A stretch of 13,033 nt of DNA. Origin: Lysobacteraceae bacterium. GTDB lineage: Bacteria; Pseudomonadota; Gammaproteobacteria; Steroidobacterales; Steroidobacteraceae. The DNA lies in the NCBI GenBank assembly GCA_012516015.1, contig JAAYXG010000301.1:1-13033 (forward strand), written 5' to 3'. This document shows positions 1-8,036 of the stretch, one piece after another (positions within the stretch are counted from its first letter, which is position 1; each line of letters starts with the position of its first letter). The notes beneath the pieces were generated by a model that was not told the DNA's origin, ran no database searches, and saw only the letters and a list, made by a program, of their open reading frames with translations. Made by a program: the position numbers and the translations under genes.

Positions 1-1425
1 GGCAAGAGCAACACCGGCACGACGGTGCGCTTCTGGCCGGACCCGCAGTTCTTCGAGTCCGTGAACTTCTCGCTGCCGAAGTTGAAGCACGTTCTGCGTG
101 CAAAGGCCGTGTTGTGCCCGGGTCTGCGCGTCACGCTCACGGTCGAGCAGACTCGCGAGAAAGAAGAGTGGCTCTACACGGGCGGGCTCAACGAGTACTT
201 GCGCGAGGCGCTCGGCAAAGGCGAATGGCTGCCCGCGGAGCTGTTCAGCGGCAGCACCGAAGGCGAGCAAGAAGCGGCGGAGTGGGCGATCGCCTGGCGC
301 GTCGACGATGGACCGAAGGTCGAGGAAAGCTACGTCAATTTGATCCCGACGCCGCAGGGCGGCACGCACGTCAATGGTCTTCGTCTCGGGCTCACCGATG
401 CGATCCGCGAATTCTGCGAGTTCCGCAATCTGTTGCCGAAGGGCTTGAAGCTCGCACCCGAGGACGTGTGGGACGACTTGAGTTTCGTCCTCTCGACGAA
501 GATCAAGGATCCGCAGTTCGCCGGTCAGACGAAAGAGCGCCTCTCCTCGCGAGAGTCGGCGGCGTTCGTTTCAGGTGTCGTCAAGGATCAGTTCGGGCTC
601 TGGCTCAACCAGCACCCCGAGTCGGGCGAGAAGATCGCCCAGCTCGCAATCGCGGGTGCGCAAGCGCGCCTGAAAGCATCCAAGGCGGTCGCACGCAAGC
701 GCGTCGTGAGCGGACCGGCCTTGCCGGGAAAGCTCGCGGATTGCACGTCGCAAGACCCGGAGCGCAGCGAGCTTTTCTTGGTGGAAGGCGATTCGGCCGG
801 CGGCTCGGCGAAGCAAGCGCGCGATCGCGAGTTCCAAGCGGTGATGCCGCTGCGCGGCAAGATTCTGAACACGTGGGAAGTCGACGCGGCTCAGGTGCTG
901 CAATCTCAAGAAGTGCATCACATCGCGATCGCGATCGGCGTCGATCCCGGCTCGGATAAGCTCGACGGCCTTCGGTATCACAAGATCTGCATTCTCGCGG
1001 ATGCGGATTCAGACGGACAGCACATCGCGACCTTGCTGTGCGCATTGTTTCTGCGTCACTTCCGCCCGCTCGTGCTCGCGGGTCACGTGTACGTTGCGAT
1101 GCCGCCGCTCTATCGCGTCGATGTGGGTAAGCAAGTCTATTACGCGCTCGATGACGCCGAGCGCGCCGGCATCCTCGACCGCATCGCGGCCGAGAACCCG
1201 CGTGCCAAACCCGTCGTCACGAGATTCAAGGGTCTCGGTGAGATGAGCGCGCTGCAGTTGCGCGAAACGACGATGGCGCCCGAAACGCGCCGACTCGTGC
1301 AGCTCACCGTGGAGGCGAAAGATCAAGCCGACCAAATGCTCGACATGCTCCTTGCTAAGAAGCGCGCCGCGGACCGCCGCGAGTGGCTGGAGACGAAGGG
1401 CAACTTGGCCGAAGTACAGGTGTGA
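1..1425 (+). CDS. parE: DNA topoisomerase IV subunit B, 3' part (5' end outside window)
   Basis: ParE is the ATPase subunit of topoisomerase IV, which with ParC unlinks daughter chromosomes in the cytoplasm. The frame is open from base 1, so 474 residues of a protein usually near 630 are present; the missing part is most of the N-terminal GHKL ATPase. The fragment opens with GKSNTGT followed by the FWPD segment typical of ParE at the end of the ATPase region. The TOPRIM domain follows: EGDSAGGSA from about fragment residue 262 (bases 784 on), then MPLRGKILN, and the metal-binding DADSDG at 334-339 (bases 1000-1017). The C-terminus keeps RFKGLGEMS and an MAPETRR-like stretch. The wording LRGKILNTWEV and CALFLRHFRPL fits ParE rather than GyrB, and the adjacent downstream gene is parC. 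The stop is TGA; a heptamer repeat element begins 5 bases later. Confidence 0.96.
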   Translation, partial: GKSNTGTTVRFWPDPQFFESVNFSLPKLKHVLRAKAVLCPGLRVTLTVEQTREKEEWLYTGGLNEYLREALGKGEWLPAELFSGSTEGEQEAAEWAIAWRVDDGPKVEESYVNLIPTPQGGTHVNGLRLGLTDAIREFCEFRNLLPKGLKLAPEDVWDDLSFVLSTKIKDPQFAGQTKERLSSRESAAFVSGVVKDQFGLWLNQHPESGEKIAQLAIAGAQARLKASKAVARKRVVSGPALPGKLADCTSQDPERSELFLVEGDSAGGSAKQARDREFQAVMPLRGKILNTWEVDAAQVLQSQEVHHIAIAIGVDPGSDKLDGLRYHKICILADADSDGQHIATLLCALFLRHFRPLVLAGHVYVAMPPLYRVDVGKQVYYALDDAERAGILDRIAAENPRAKPVVTRFKGLGEMSALQLRETTMAPETRRLVQLTVEAKDQADQMLDMLLAKKRAADRREWLETKGNLAEVQV

Positions 1426-1429
1426 CAGA

Positions 1430-1562
1430 AGCGGTCTCAGCGGTCGGTGGTCAGCGGTTCGTTCGGATGCGCTTGCGCGCCACACCCGCTGCTTTCTCCC
1501 GCCGACGCTTCCCAGATCGATCGCATCGTGCTTCCTCTAACCTCTAACCGCTAACCGCCTAT
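1430..1562. repeat. Heptamer inverted-repeat element A (parE/parC gap)
   Basis: The left arm (1431-1460) is made of 7-base units GCGGTCT, GCGGTCG, GTGGTCA and GCGGTTC, with a 2-base slip after the first. The right arm (1535-1562) reads CTCTAAC, CTCTAAC, CGCTAAC, CGCC; on the other strand this is GCGGTTA, GCGGTTA, GAGGTTA, so the arms share the GCGGT core. The interior is about 74 bases. This is the most degenerate of the five elements and a full-length stem is not certain. It fills nearly the whole gap, starting 5 bases after the parE stop and ending 6 bases before the parC ATG. Function unknown. Confidence 0.55.
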
Positions 1563-1568
1563 AGAGCA

Positions 1569-3818
1569 ATGCCTAGCCAACCCCCACTCAACTTCGAAGG
1601 CATCGAGCGTCTTCCTCTCAGAAATTTCACGGAGAAGGCGTACCTCGATTATTCGATGTATGTGATCCTGGATCGCGCGCTGCCGCACATCGGCGACGGC
1701 TTGAAGCCCGTGCAGCGGCGCATCGTGTACGCGATGAGCGAGCTCGGGCTTTCGGCCACGTCCAAGCACAAGAAGTCAGCGCGCACGATCGGCGATGTCA
1801 TCGGCAAGTTCCATCCGCACGGCGATTCGGCGTGCTACGAAGCAATGGTGCTGATGGCGCAGCCGTACTCGTATCGCTATCCGCTCGTTGACGGGCAGGG
1901 CAACTTCGGCTCTCCCGACGACCCGAAGTCGTTCGCGGCAATGCGCTACACCGAATCGCGGCTCACTCGATACGCATCGCTGTTGCTGCAGGAGCTTGGG
2001 CAAGGCACGGTCGAGTGGACGCCGAATTTCGACGGCACGCTCGAAGAACCCGTGATTCTGCCCGCGCGCGTGCCGAACGTGCTGCTCAACGGCGCAACCG
2101 GGATCGCGGTCGGCATGGCGACCGACATCCCGCCCCACAATCTTCGCGAAGTGGCGACGGCGTGCGTACGCCTGCTCGAGGATCCGAACGTCACCTTGCG
2201 TGAGCTTCTCAAACACATTCAAGGGCCCGACTTCCCGACGGGCGGCGAGATCATCACGCCGCGCAGCGAAATCCGTCAGATGTACGAGAGCGGCAACGGG
2301 TCCATTCGTGCGCGCGCCGTCTACGAAGTGGAGGACGGCGAGATCGTCATCACCCAGCTCCCGTATCAAGTGTCGGGCAGCCGCATCCAAGAGCAGGTCG
2401 CCGCACAGATGCAGGCGAAGAAGCTGCCGATGGTCGAAGACATTCGCGACGAATCGGATCACGAGCACCCGACGCGAATCGTCATCGTGCCGCGCTCGAA
2501 CCGCGTCGACATCGAGCAGCTCATGGCGCATCTGTTCGCGACGACGGATCTCGAGCGCACCTATCGAGTGAACTTGAACATCATCGGCCTCGACGGGCGC
2601 CCGAAGGTCATGGGCCTCAAGTCGCTGCTCGAGGAATGGCTCACGTTCCGCATCGACACCGTCACGAAGCGGCTCAATTGGCGCTTGGGAAAGGTGCGGG
2701 CGCGCTTGCACATCCTCGAGGGCTTGTTGATCGCATACCTCAATCTCGACGAGGTCATCAGGATCATCCGTCGCGAGGATGAGCCGAAACCGGTCCTGAT
2801 GAAGCGCTTCAAGATCACGGAGGCGCAGGCGGAGGCGATCCTGGAGACGAAGCTGCGTCACTTGGCCAAGCTCGAGGAGATGAAGATCCGCGGCGAGCAG
2901 AAGGAGCTCGCCGCCGAGCGCGACGAGCTCGAGAAGATCCTGAAGAGCAAGGCGCGCCTGAAGAAGCTCGTTCGCGACGAGCTGATCGCCGATGCGGATC
3001 TGTTCGGCGACGATCGTCGCAGCCGCATCATCGAGCGCGCCGCCGCGCAGGCGATCGATGAGACCGAGCTCGTCGCGAGCGAGCCCGTCACCGTCGTCTT
3101 GTCCGAGCGCGGTTGGGTGCGCGCCGCGAAGGGGCATGACCTCGATCCGCGTGCGCTTTCCTACAAGACGGGCGATTCGTTCCGGGCGGCGGCACGCGGG
3201 CGCAGCACGCAGCAGGCGGTTTTCCTCGATAGCACGGGTCGAGCGTACAGCTTGCTCGCGCATACGCTGCCCTCCGCGCGCGGCCAAGGCGAGCCGCTCT
3301 CGGGGCGCATCGATCCGCCCGACGGAGCGACTTTCGCGGGCGTGCTGATCGGCGAGCCCCAAGACCGATGGGTCGTCGCCTCCGATGCCGGATACGGCTT
3401 CGTCGTGAGGCTCGAGGAAATGTACGCGCGCAACCGCGCGGGCAAAGCCGTCCTCAAAGTGCCCGAAGGCTCGGGTGTCCTAACGCCCGCGCCGGTGCCG
3501 TCGAGCGATGAGGCGCTGCTCTGTGCCGTAAGCTCCGACGGAAAGCTGCTCGCATTTCCGGTGAAAGACCTGCCCGAGCTGTCGCGCGGTAAGGGCAACA
3601 AGATCTTCGGTCTGTCGTCGAAGAAGGTTGCCGCGCGCCAAGAGTTTCTCGCTGCGATCGCCGTCGTCGCGCCCGAGCAGAATCTGATCGTGCGCTCGGG
3701 TGAACGGAAGATGACGATCAAATTCGCCGATCTCAAAGACTATCGCGGCGAGCGTGCACAACGCGGCGCAGTGCTTCCTCGCGGCTGGCGGAAGGTGGAT
3801 GGGTTGGAGGTGGAATGA
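1569..3818 (+). CDS. parC: DNA topoisomerase IV subunit A
   Basis: ParC is the DNA-cleaving subunit of topoisomerase IV. At 749 residues it is full length (E. coli about 752). The N-terminal breakage-reunion domain has [11 protein letters not shown] (42-52), the helix [12 protein letters not shown] (82-93), and AAMRYTE with the catalytic Tyr127 that links to DNA. Residues 437-475 form a charged, coiled-coil-like stretch, and from about 507 the C-terminal beta-pinwheel begins ([11 protein letters not shown] and later blades). Ser87 and Glu91, corresponding to E. coli Ser80 and Glu84, are the unmutated residues of the quinolone-resistance region. The start is the only in-frame choice: a TAA lies 24 bases upstream at 1545-1547. 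The ATG has no convincing Shine-Dalgarno sequence (only AGAG two bases before it), because repeat element A runs almost up to it. It is probably co-transcribed with parE, 143 bases upstream. Confidence 0.97.
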   Translation: MPSQPPLNFEGIERLPLRNFTEKAYLDYSMYVILDRALPHIGDGLKPVQRRIVYAMSELGLSATSKHKKSARTIGDVIGKFHPHGDSACYEAMVLMAQPYSYRYPLVDGQGNFGSPDDPKSFAAMRYTESRLTRYASLLLQELGQGTVEWTPNFDGTLEEPVILPARVPNVLLNGATGIAVGMATDIPPHNLREVATACVRLLEDPNVTLRELLKHIQGPDFPTGGEIITPRSEIRQMYESGNGSIRARAVYEVEDGEIVITQLPYQVSGSRIQEQVAAQMQAKKLPMVEDIRDESDHEHPTRIVIVPRSNRVDIEQLMAHLFATTDLERTYRVNLNIIGLDGRPKVMGLKSLLEEWLTFRIDTVTKRLNWRLGKVRARLHILEGLLIAYLNLDEVIRIIRREDEPKPVLMKRFKITEAQAEAILETKLRHLAKLEEMKIRGEQKELAAERDELEKILKSKARLKKLVRDELIADADLFGDDRRSRIIERAAAQAIDETELVASEPVTVVLSERGWVRAAKGHDLDPRALSYKTGDSFRAAARGRSTQQAVFLDSTGRAYSLLAHTLPSARGQGEPLSGRIDPPDGATFAGVLIGEPQDRWVVASDAGYGFVVRLEEMYARNRAGKAVLKVPEGSGVLTPAPVPSSDEALLCAVSSDGKLLAFPVKDLPELSRGKGNKIFGLSSKKVAARQEFLAAIAVVAPEQNLIVRSGERKMTIKFADLKDYRGERAQRGAVLPRGWRKVDGLEVE

Positions 3819-3824
3819 CGATGA

Positions 3825-3930
3825 GTTGACGGTTGACAGTTGACCGTTGACGGCAAGAAGGGAAGGGCGCGCCGGTCGAGTAGCTGCTGACTTCCTCTGG
3901 CTGTCAACCGTCAACTGTCGACCGTCAACC
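3825..3930. repeat. Heptamer inverted-repeat element B (parC/fimX convergent gap)
   Basis: The left arm is four exact consecutive heptamers at 3825-3852: GTTGACG, GTTGACA, GTTGACC, GTTGACG. The right arm at 3902-3929 is TGTCAAC, CGTCAAC, TGTCGAC, CGTCAAC. Pairing 3825 with 3929 inward gives 28 positions: 25 Watson-Crick pairs, 2 G-T wobbles and 1 mismatch, around a 49-base interior that can pair further (GGAAG with CTTCC). It starts 6 bases after the parC stop and ends 15 bases from the fimX stop, so a stem could form in either transcript. There is no T-run, so it is not a classical intrinsic terminator. Confidence 0.9.
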
Positions 3931-3944
3931 GGGCGTTAGCCCAG

Positions 3945-5999
3945 CTAGCCCATCACCACCTGCTCAGGCTCATTCACGAAGTAGCCCTGAATGAACTCGA
4001 TGCCGAGCTGCCATAGAACCGCCATCGTGTTGGCGTCTTCCACGCGCTCGGCGATCGTCGCAACCTTCTTCCCTTTGGCGTGATCGACGAGCTCGCGCAC
4101 GCGCTGCTGCAGGCTCTGGTCGACCGCGAGGCCTTGCATCAGCGTGCCGTCCACCTTGATGTAGTCGAGCGGCAAGTGCGAGATGAGCCGCGCGGGATCG
4201 CGGCCCGTGCCGAAATGTTCGAGCGCGAACAGGAAGCCCGCTTTGCGCAGCCCGGAGGCAAGATCCGTCGTATCGGCGAGATATTCGGTCGCGACTTGCT
4301 CGCTGACTTGGAACGCAATGCGCTGCGGGTCTACGCGTGTCGCCTTCAACTGATTCGCCAGCCACTGCAATAGCGACTTGTCGCGCACCGAGTCCTTCGA
4401 GAGGCGCACGAACAGCTGCTTGACGGGACGGCTCGCGCAGAAGGTCATCGACGCGCCGATGATCCAGCGATCGATGTTCTTCATGAGATCGTTGCGCTCT
4501 GCCGCTGCCATGAACTCGGAGGGAAGGAGCTCCTGGCCCGATTCGTCGAGCATGCGCACGAGCACGTCGAACATGCCGCGGTCTTCGCCGAGCAGACTCG
4601 CAATCGGTTGCTGCATGAGGCGAAAACGATTCTCCATGAGCGCGGCCTTGATGTGCCGCACCCAAATCTCGTCGGCCGCAAGCTGGCGCGTGTCTTCGTC
4701 CTGACGATCGATTACGTGGACGCGGCTGCCGCCGCCCTGCTGAGCTGTCCGTCGCGCCGTGATCGCATCGTTGAGCGAAGCGGCGATATCCGGCGAGCGC
4801 GGATCGATCGCGCCCACCCCGATACTGCACGTGCAGGAGATCTGTTTGTCTCCGATGCGGAAAACCTGCGCGCCGACTTTGCGGATGAGGTTCTTGGCCC
4901 AAATTTCGATGTCGCGCGGCGTGCCGCGTTCCATGAGCAGCACGAACGCCCCGTCGCCGAAGCGTCCGAAAAGATCGGATGGTTGGCGGGTCTCGTCGAT
5001 CAAACCGGCGAACTGACCGACGAATTCTTCGACGCCGAGCGGACCGATGTCATCGAAGATCGCGGGCAGCTTATCGGGTTCGACGGAGACGAGTTGCCTG
5101 ATGCCGGCTTTGATCGGTTGCGCCAGCGACTGTTTGAGCCGTTCGAGAAAGAACTTGCGCTGCAGCGTGCCTGTGGCGGCATCGCGCTCGAGCGCCTCGT
5201 TCAAGTTCTGATCGAGCGTATTCGTGCTGGTGCTGCGACTCGCCGCCACGCAAAGGCGGACTGCCGGTTCGCCGTCGAACTCCGTTTTCGAAAGCTCGAT
5301 ATCGAGGGGCACGCTCGACCCGTCGCTCAGGAGCGCCGCGGCTCGCAGCGAGTGATCGGACCATTTGCCCTGCATGCACGCCACGAGGGCGCCTTTGATC
5401 GCGGCATGCGCTTCCGGATCGAAAGAATCCATGAGCGGCGTGCCGACGAGCGCATCGGCGCTCGGCAAGCCGTAAAGGTCCAGCCACGCCGGATTGGCGT
5501 CCACGACGATCCCTTCCTGGACGTGTGCGATCGCATCAGCCGAGCCCGCCATGAACGATTTGAGCTGTTCGCGATATTCGCGAGCGGCGTTGATGGTCGC
5601 ATTGAGGGTGCGAGCTTGCCGATGCGAATCCAACTCCCGTTCCACGACCGCTCGCAGTCGAACCGGGTTCTTGAGCGTCACGACATCGCGCGCGCCTTGT
5701 TGCATGGCATTCGCAATGATCTCCTCATCCACCTGCTCGCGCGCGATCAGGACCGGAACGTCCGCGCCGAACTGCGTGCACACGCTCATGACCTTCGAGG
5801 TATCGGCGGGATCCGGCCCCACGAACGCGATCAGCATGTGGGCGTTGATCTGCTGGAGCGCGTCGCCCAGATCATTGAGCTCGCGGATCCAGTTGCAGCG
5901 CACTGCATGGCCGGCGTTGCGCAACGTGCTGTTGATGGCTTCGACGTTGTCCTGATGGCGGGTCAGGACGATCATCGGCACCGCGCTCTGTTCGGCCAA
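3945..5999 (-). CDS. fimX: FimX-like REC-PAS-GGDEF-EAL protein, probably a c-di-GMP receptor
   Basis: This 684-residue cytoplasmic protein has the order and length of FimX (about 690), a c-di-GMP effector for type IV pilus assembly and twitching. Domains by eye: degenerate receiver about 8-125, without the usual phospho-acceptor Asp; PAS about 140-255; GGDEF-like about 270-430; EAL-like about 440-680. The GGDEF site reads GDGAF (348-352). The EAL site reads DVLVRM (478-483), DDFG is replaced by EHFG (594-597), and EGVE by ERVE (651-654), while KVD (615-617) and QGYF (671-674) remain. Synthesis and hydrolysis of c-di-GMP therefore look lost; binding is inferred from the FimX family. The start is a TTG preceded by GGAGAT at 6006-6011 with a 6-base spacer; an internal ATG at 5975 is the alternative. 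It lies 120 bases downstream of epmB on the same strand. Other degenerate GGDEF-EAL families are possible, but parC/psd synteny as remembered from P. aeruginosa supports fimX. Confidence 0.8.
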   Translation of the reverse strand: MAEQSAVPMIVLTRHQDNVEAINSTLRNAGHAVRCNWIRELNDLGDALQQINAHMLIAFVGPDPADTSKVMSVCTQFGADVPVLIAREQVDEEIIANAMQQGARDVVTLKNPVRLRAVVERELDSHRQARTLNATINAAREYREQLKSFMAGSADAIAHVQEGIVVDANPAWLDLYGLPSADALVGTPLMDSFDPEAHAAIKGALVACMQGKWSDHSLRAAALLSDGSSVPLDIELSKTEFDGEPAVRLCVAASRSTSTNTLDQNLNEALERDAATGTLQRKFFLERLKQSLAQPIKAGIRQLVSVEPDKLPAIFDDIGPLGVEEFVGQFAGLIDETRQPSDLFGRFGDGAFVLLMERGTPRDIEIWAKNLIRKVGAQVFRIGDKQISCTCSIGVGAIDPRSPDIAASLNDAITARRTAQQGGGSRVHVIDRQDEDTRQLAADEIWVRHIKAALMENRFRLMQQPIASLLGEDRGMFDVLVRMLDESGQELLPSEFMAAAERNDLMKNIDRWIIGASMTFCASRPVKQLFVRLSKDSVRDKSLLQWLANQLKATRVDPQRIAFQVSEQVATEYLADTTDLASGLRKAGFLFALEHFGTGRDPARLISHLPLDYIKVDGTLMQGLAVDQSLQQRVRELVDHAKGKKVATIAERVEDANTMAVLWQLGIEFIQGYFVNEPEQVVMG

Positions 6000-6005
6000 T
6001 TTTCT

Positions 6006-6011
6006 ATCTCC
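6006..6011 (-). promoter_or_regulatory. Ribosome binding site deciding the TTG start of fimX
   Basis: On the minus strand GGAGAT is followed by AGAAAA and then TTG (codon at 5999-5997). This is the best Shine-Dalgarno match near the gene. The alternative ATG eight codons inside has no comparable purine run at the right distance, so the TTG start is preferred. Confidence 0.65.
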
Positions 6012-6048
6012 GTTGTCGAGTTACGTTCGTTTCTTAAGGGCGCGCTGC

Positions 6049-6054
6049 ATTGTA
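6049..6054 (-). promoter_or_regulatory. Candidate -10 box for fimX
   Basis: The minus strand reads TACAAT, five of six bases of the sigma-70 -10 consensus, about 50 bases upstream of the fimX start in the 120-base epmB/fimX gap. No acceptable -35 box (TTGACA-like) lies 16-18 bases further up, so this is a weak call. If real, fimX can be transcribed apart from epmB. Confidence 0.3.
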
Positions 6055-6119
6055 CCCGAGGACGCGCCGCTCCTTGTCTGGCCTCGGTCTTGCATCCGAC
6101 CCGAAGCCGAAACGGGAGA

Positions 6120-7166
6120 TTAGCCGCGAGGGTCGGTTGCCTCCTGAGCGCGAATCGGCATTTTTGCAGGTGCGCCCGCGACCTCGCGCACCAGCCGCGG
6201 GACCAAGTACCCGGGAAGCCGGCCCGCGAGCGTTTCGTGGAGCTCGACCGCACGCGCTTCCGGTACGTCGAAATGCGCTGCACCCTGAACCTTGTCCAAA
6301 ACGTGCAGGTAGTACGGCAACACGCCGACGGCGAACAACGCCTCGCTGAGCTCCGCAAGGGTGGCCGCCGAATCGTTCACGCCCGCGAGCAGGACCGTCT
6401 GGTTCAACAACGTCGCACCGGCTTCCGCGAGATCGCGGCAGGCGCGAGCGACGTCGATGTCGATCTCGCGGGCGTGATTTGCGTGCAGCACGACCACCCG
6501 TTGTATCGGCAGAGAGCCGAGCCAATTGAGCAGTCCGTGATCGATCCGGCTCGGAAGCACGATCGGGTAACGCGTGTGCAAGCGTAGGCGCCGTACATGC
6601 GTAAGGGAAAGGAGCTGGTCGGTGAACTGTCTCAAGCGGCGATCGCTCAGGCTCAACGGATCGCCACCGCTCAAGATCACTTCGGAAATCGTCGTATCCG
6701 CTCTGATGGCCGCGATCGCTTGCGCCCAGCCGGACTGAAGCGCCGATTCGCTGGCATACGGGAAATGGCGCCTGAAGCAGTAGCGGCAGTGGACGGCGCA
6801 TGCGCCGGTCGCAATGACGAGCGCCCGTCCCTCGTATTTGTGCAGCACGCCTGCTGCCGCGCGGCTCTCCAGGTCCCCGACCGGGTCGCGCGTGAAGCCC
6901 TTCGTAGCGACGCGTTCGGCGAGCACCGGAAGAACTTGCAGAAGCAGCGGGTCGCGGGGGTCGGCTTTGCGCATCTTCGCGGCGAAATTGCGCGGTACCC
7001 GCAACGGGAAGTCGCGGGCGCTTGCGAGCGCCCCGTCGATGAGCGCCGGATCGAGGTCGAGCAGCTCGCAGAGCTCCCTGGGGTCGGTGATCGCGGCGGC
7101 GAGCTCCTGCTGCCACGAAGACGAACGCGACTCGAATTGGCCGGGAAGGGGGGTTGCGGCTATCAT
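6120..7166 (-). CDS. epmB: EF-P (R)-beta-lysine 2,3-aminomutase (radical SAM)
   Basis: EpmB converts (S)-alpha-lysine to (R)-beta-lysine for attachment to EF-P. It is a cytoplasmic 348-residue protein (E. coli about 342) using an iron-sulfur cluster, S-adenosylmethionine and PLP. The radical SAM cysteines are in CAVHCRYCFRRHFPY: Cys123, Cys127, Cys130. LSGGDPL follows around residue 165, and YYLHVLDKVQGAAHF is the usual signature of the family. Lys335 in APAKMPI matches the PLP-binding lysine of E. coli EpmB (Lys332 by my alignment). The ATG start has AAGGG five bases upstream on the minus strand. It is divergent from efp, whose product its reaction serves, and its start overlaps the stop of a possible 25-codon upstream ORF by ATGA. 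The stop is TAA. Confidence 0.95.
   Translation of the reverse strand: MIAATPLPGQFESRSSSWQQELAAAITDPRELCELLDLDPALIDGALASARDFPLRVPRNFAAKMRKADPRDPLLLQVLPVLAERVATKGFTRDPVGDLESRAAAGVLHKYEGRALVIATGACAVHCRYCFRRHFPYASESALQSGWAQAIAAIRADTTISEVILSGGDPLSLSDRRLRQFTDQLLSLTHVRRLRLHTRYPIVLPSRIDHGLLNWLGSLPIQRVVVLHANHAREIDIDVARACRDLAEAGATLLNQTVLLAGVNDSAATLAELSEALFAVGVLPYYLHVLDKVQGAAHFDVPEARAVELHETLAGRLPGYLVPRLVREVAGAPAKMPIRAQEATDPRG
7137..7166 (+). promoter_or_regulatory. Candidate sigma-70 promoter for efp
   Basis: TTGGCC (7137-7142; 4 of 6 matches to the -35 consensus), an 18-base spacer and TATCAT (7161-7166; 5 of 6 matches to the -10 consensus) point toward efp. The site overlaps the epmB start codon, so both genes could not easily be transcribed from here at once. 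It would give efp an untranslated leader of about 170 bases. The rest of the 7167-7342 gap shows no better promoter on either strand. Confidence 0.3.
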
Positions 7167-7240
7167 TTGCGCCCTTTGTCGGCCCCGACGGGCTCGACTT
7201 TGAAGAAATGAACCTCTGATTCAGCCTTGTTCGTCGCCAT
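7163..7240 (-). CDS. Possible 25-residue upstream ORF overlapping the epmB start
   Basis: On the minus strand an ATG at 7240-7238 opens a 25-codon frame that begins MATNKAESEV, is charged and hydrophilic, and ends in DKGRK. Its TGA (7165-7163) overlaps the epmB ATG in the four-base ATGA arrangement of coupled genes. About two thirds of its codons end in G or C, compatible with translation but not proof. No strong Shine-Dalgarno sequence precedes it. I do not recognise the peptide. It could be a small coupled protein, a leader ORF for epmB, or chance in a 5' leader. Confidence 0.35.
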   Translation of the reverse strand: MATNKAESEVHFFKVEPVGADKGRK

Positions 7241-7342
7241 ACGACGACCGCGACCGAACGCGCTGCGGACGCCGCGCACTGAACGCGACGGCCACGAATC
7301 GAGCGGGTTCGCACATTTTCACAGATTGAGCGGCGGTGCCAA

Positions 7343-7912
7343 ATGGCCAGTTATTCGACGAACGAATTCAAGTCCGGTTTGAAGATCATCCTCGAAAACG
7401 ATCCTTACGCGATCGTCGAGAACGAGATGGTCAAGCCGGGCAAGGGACAGGCTTTCAACCACGTCAAAGTGCGCAATCTCAAGACCGGCCGCGTCATCGA
7501 GCGCACGTTCAAGTCGGGCGATACGGTGGAAGCGGCGGACGTCGTTGAGACGGAGATGCAGTACTTGTACACGGATGGCGAGTTTTGGCACTTCATGGTC
7601 CCGGACACGTATGAGCAGTACACCGCGGGCAAAGAGGCGCTCGGGGACGGTGCGATGTGGCTGAAGGACGGCATGATGTGTACGGTGATGCTCTGGAATG
7701 GCGTCCCGCTCACCGTGACTCCGCCCGCTCATGTGGAGCTCAAAATCGTCGAAACCGATCCGGGTTTGCGCGGCGATACCGCGACAGGCGGCGCGAAGCC
7801 GGCGAAGCTGGAAACCGGCGCCGTCGTACGGGTACCGCTGTTCATCAACGAAGGCGAAGTGATCCGAGTGGATACGCGCACGGGCGAGTACATCGCTCGC
7901 GCGAAAGGCTAG
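7343..7912 (+). CDS. efp: Translation elongation factor P
   Basis: EF-P binds beside the P-site tRNA and rescues ribosomes stalled on polyproline stretches. The 189-residue product matches the family (E. coli 188): KOW-like N-terminal domain, middle OB domain (about 65-125) and C-terminal OB domain (about 130-189), ending in the family signature RVDTRTGEY. The tip of the first domain reads KPGKGQAF with Lys34, the residue that EpmA loads with beta-lysine in E. coli; this fits epmB and epmA being nearby. The start is the ATG at 7343 with GGCGG about 8 bases upstream, a weak site for an abundant protein. The gene stands alone on its strand between divergent epmB and convergent msrC. A 9-bp hairpin spans its TAG stop. 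Confidence 0.97.
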   Translation: MASYSTNEFKSGLKIILENDPYAIVENEMVKPGKGQAFNHVKVRNLKTGRVIERTFKSGDTVEAADVVETEMQYLYTDGEFWHFMVPDTYEQYTAGKEALGDGAMWLKDGMMCTVMLWNGVPLTVTPPAHVELKIVETDPGLRGDTATGGAKPAKLETGAVVRVPLFINEGEVIRVDTRTGEYIARAKG

Positions 7913-7922
7913 CGCCTTTCGC
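7901..7922 (+). terminator. Hairpin spanning the efp stop codon
   Basis: GCGAAAGGC (7901-7909) and GCCTTTCGC (7914-7922) form a perfect 9-bp stem with the 4-base loop TAGC; the outer pair C7900-G7923 also fits. The TAG stop starts in the loop. No T-run follows, so it may act in RNA 3'-end protection or termination, or be chance within coding sequence. The hairpin itself is plain; its function is inferred. Confidence 0.45.
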
Positions 7923-7924
7923 GA

Positions 7925-8036
7925 GTGACCGGTGGACAGCGAATGGCGCTAACGCAGTGATCGGTGAACGGCGGACAGCGGACAGTGAAAGGGCCGAAGA
8001 CATCGTTCTTTCACCGTCCGCTGTCCGCCGTTCACT
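7925..8036. repeat. Heptamer inverted-repeat element C (efp/msrC convergent gap)
   Basis: Heptamer units GTGACCG, GTGGACA and GCGAATG (7925-7945) precede a second run GTGAACG, GCGGACA, GCGGACA, GTGAAAG (7964-7991). The second run, with base 7963, pairs with 8008-8036: 27 Watson-Crick pairs, one G-T wobble and one A-C mismatch over 29 positions, around a 16-base loop. This is the best stem in the window. It lies between convergent genes, and its right arm contains the msrC TGA stop (8034-8032 on the minus strand). No T-run is present. The first run has no partner arm and may be the remnant of an older copy. Confidence 0.92.

Noticed and set aside
1800..1845. Quinolone-resistance mutation in parC
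   Set aside because: Ser87 and Glu91 are the unmutated residues, so no resistance change is seen at these positions.
1776..3362. 528-codon open frame antisense to parC
   Set aside because: It mirrors the parC frame in GC-rich DNA; the translation is Arg/Leu/His/Asp-rich with no recognisable motif, while parC on the other strand is fully conserved.
3825..3930. Classical rho-independent terminator
   Set aside because: The stem is strong, but no T-run follows on either strand, so it is listed only as a repeat element; the same holds for elements C and E.
4608..6587. 659-codon open frame antisense to fimX and the end of epmB
   Set aside because: It crosses two genes and the gap between them, is low-complexity Arg/Asp-rich, and has no recognisable domain; a codon-bias shadow.
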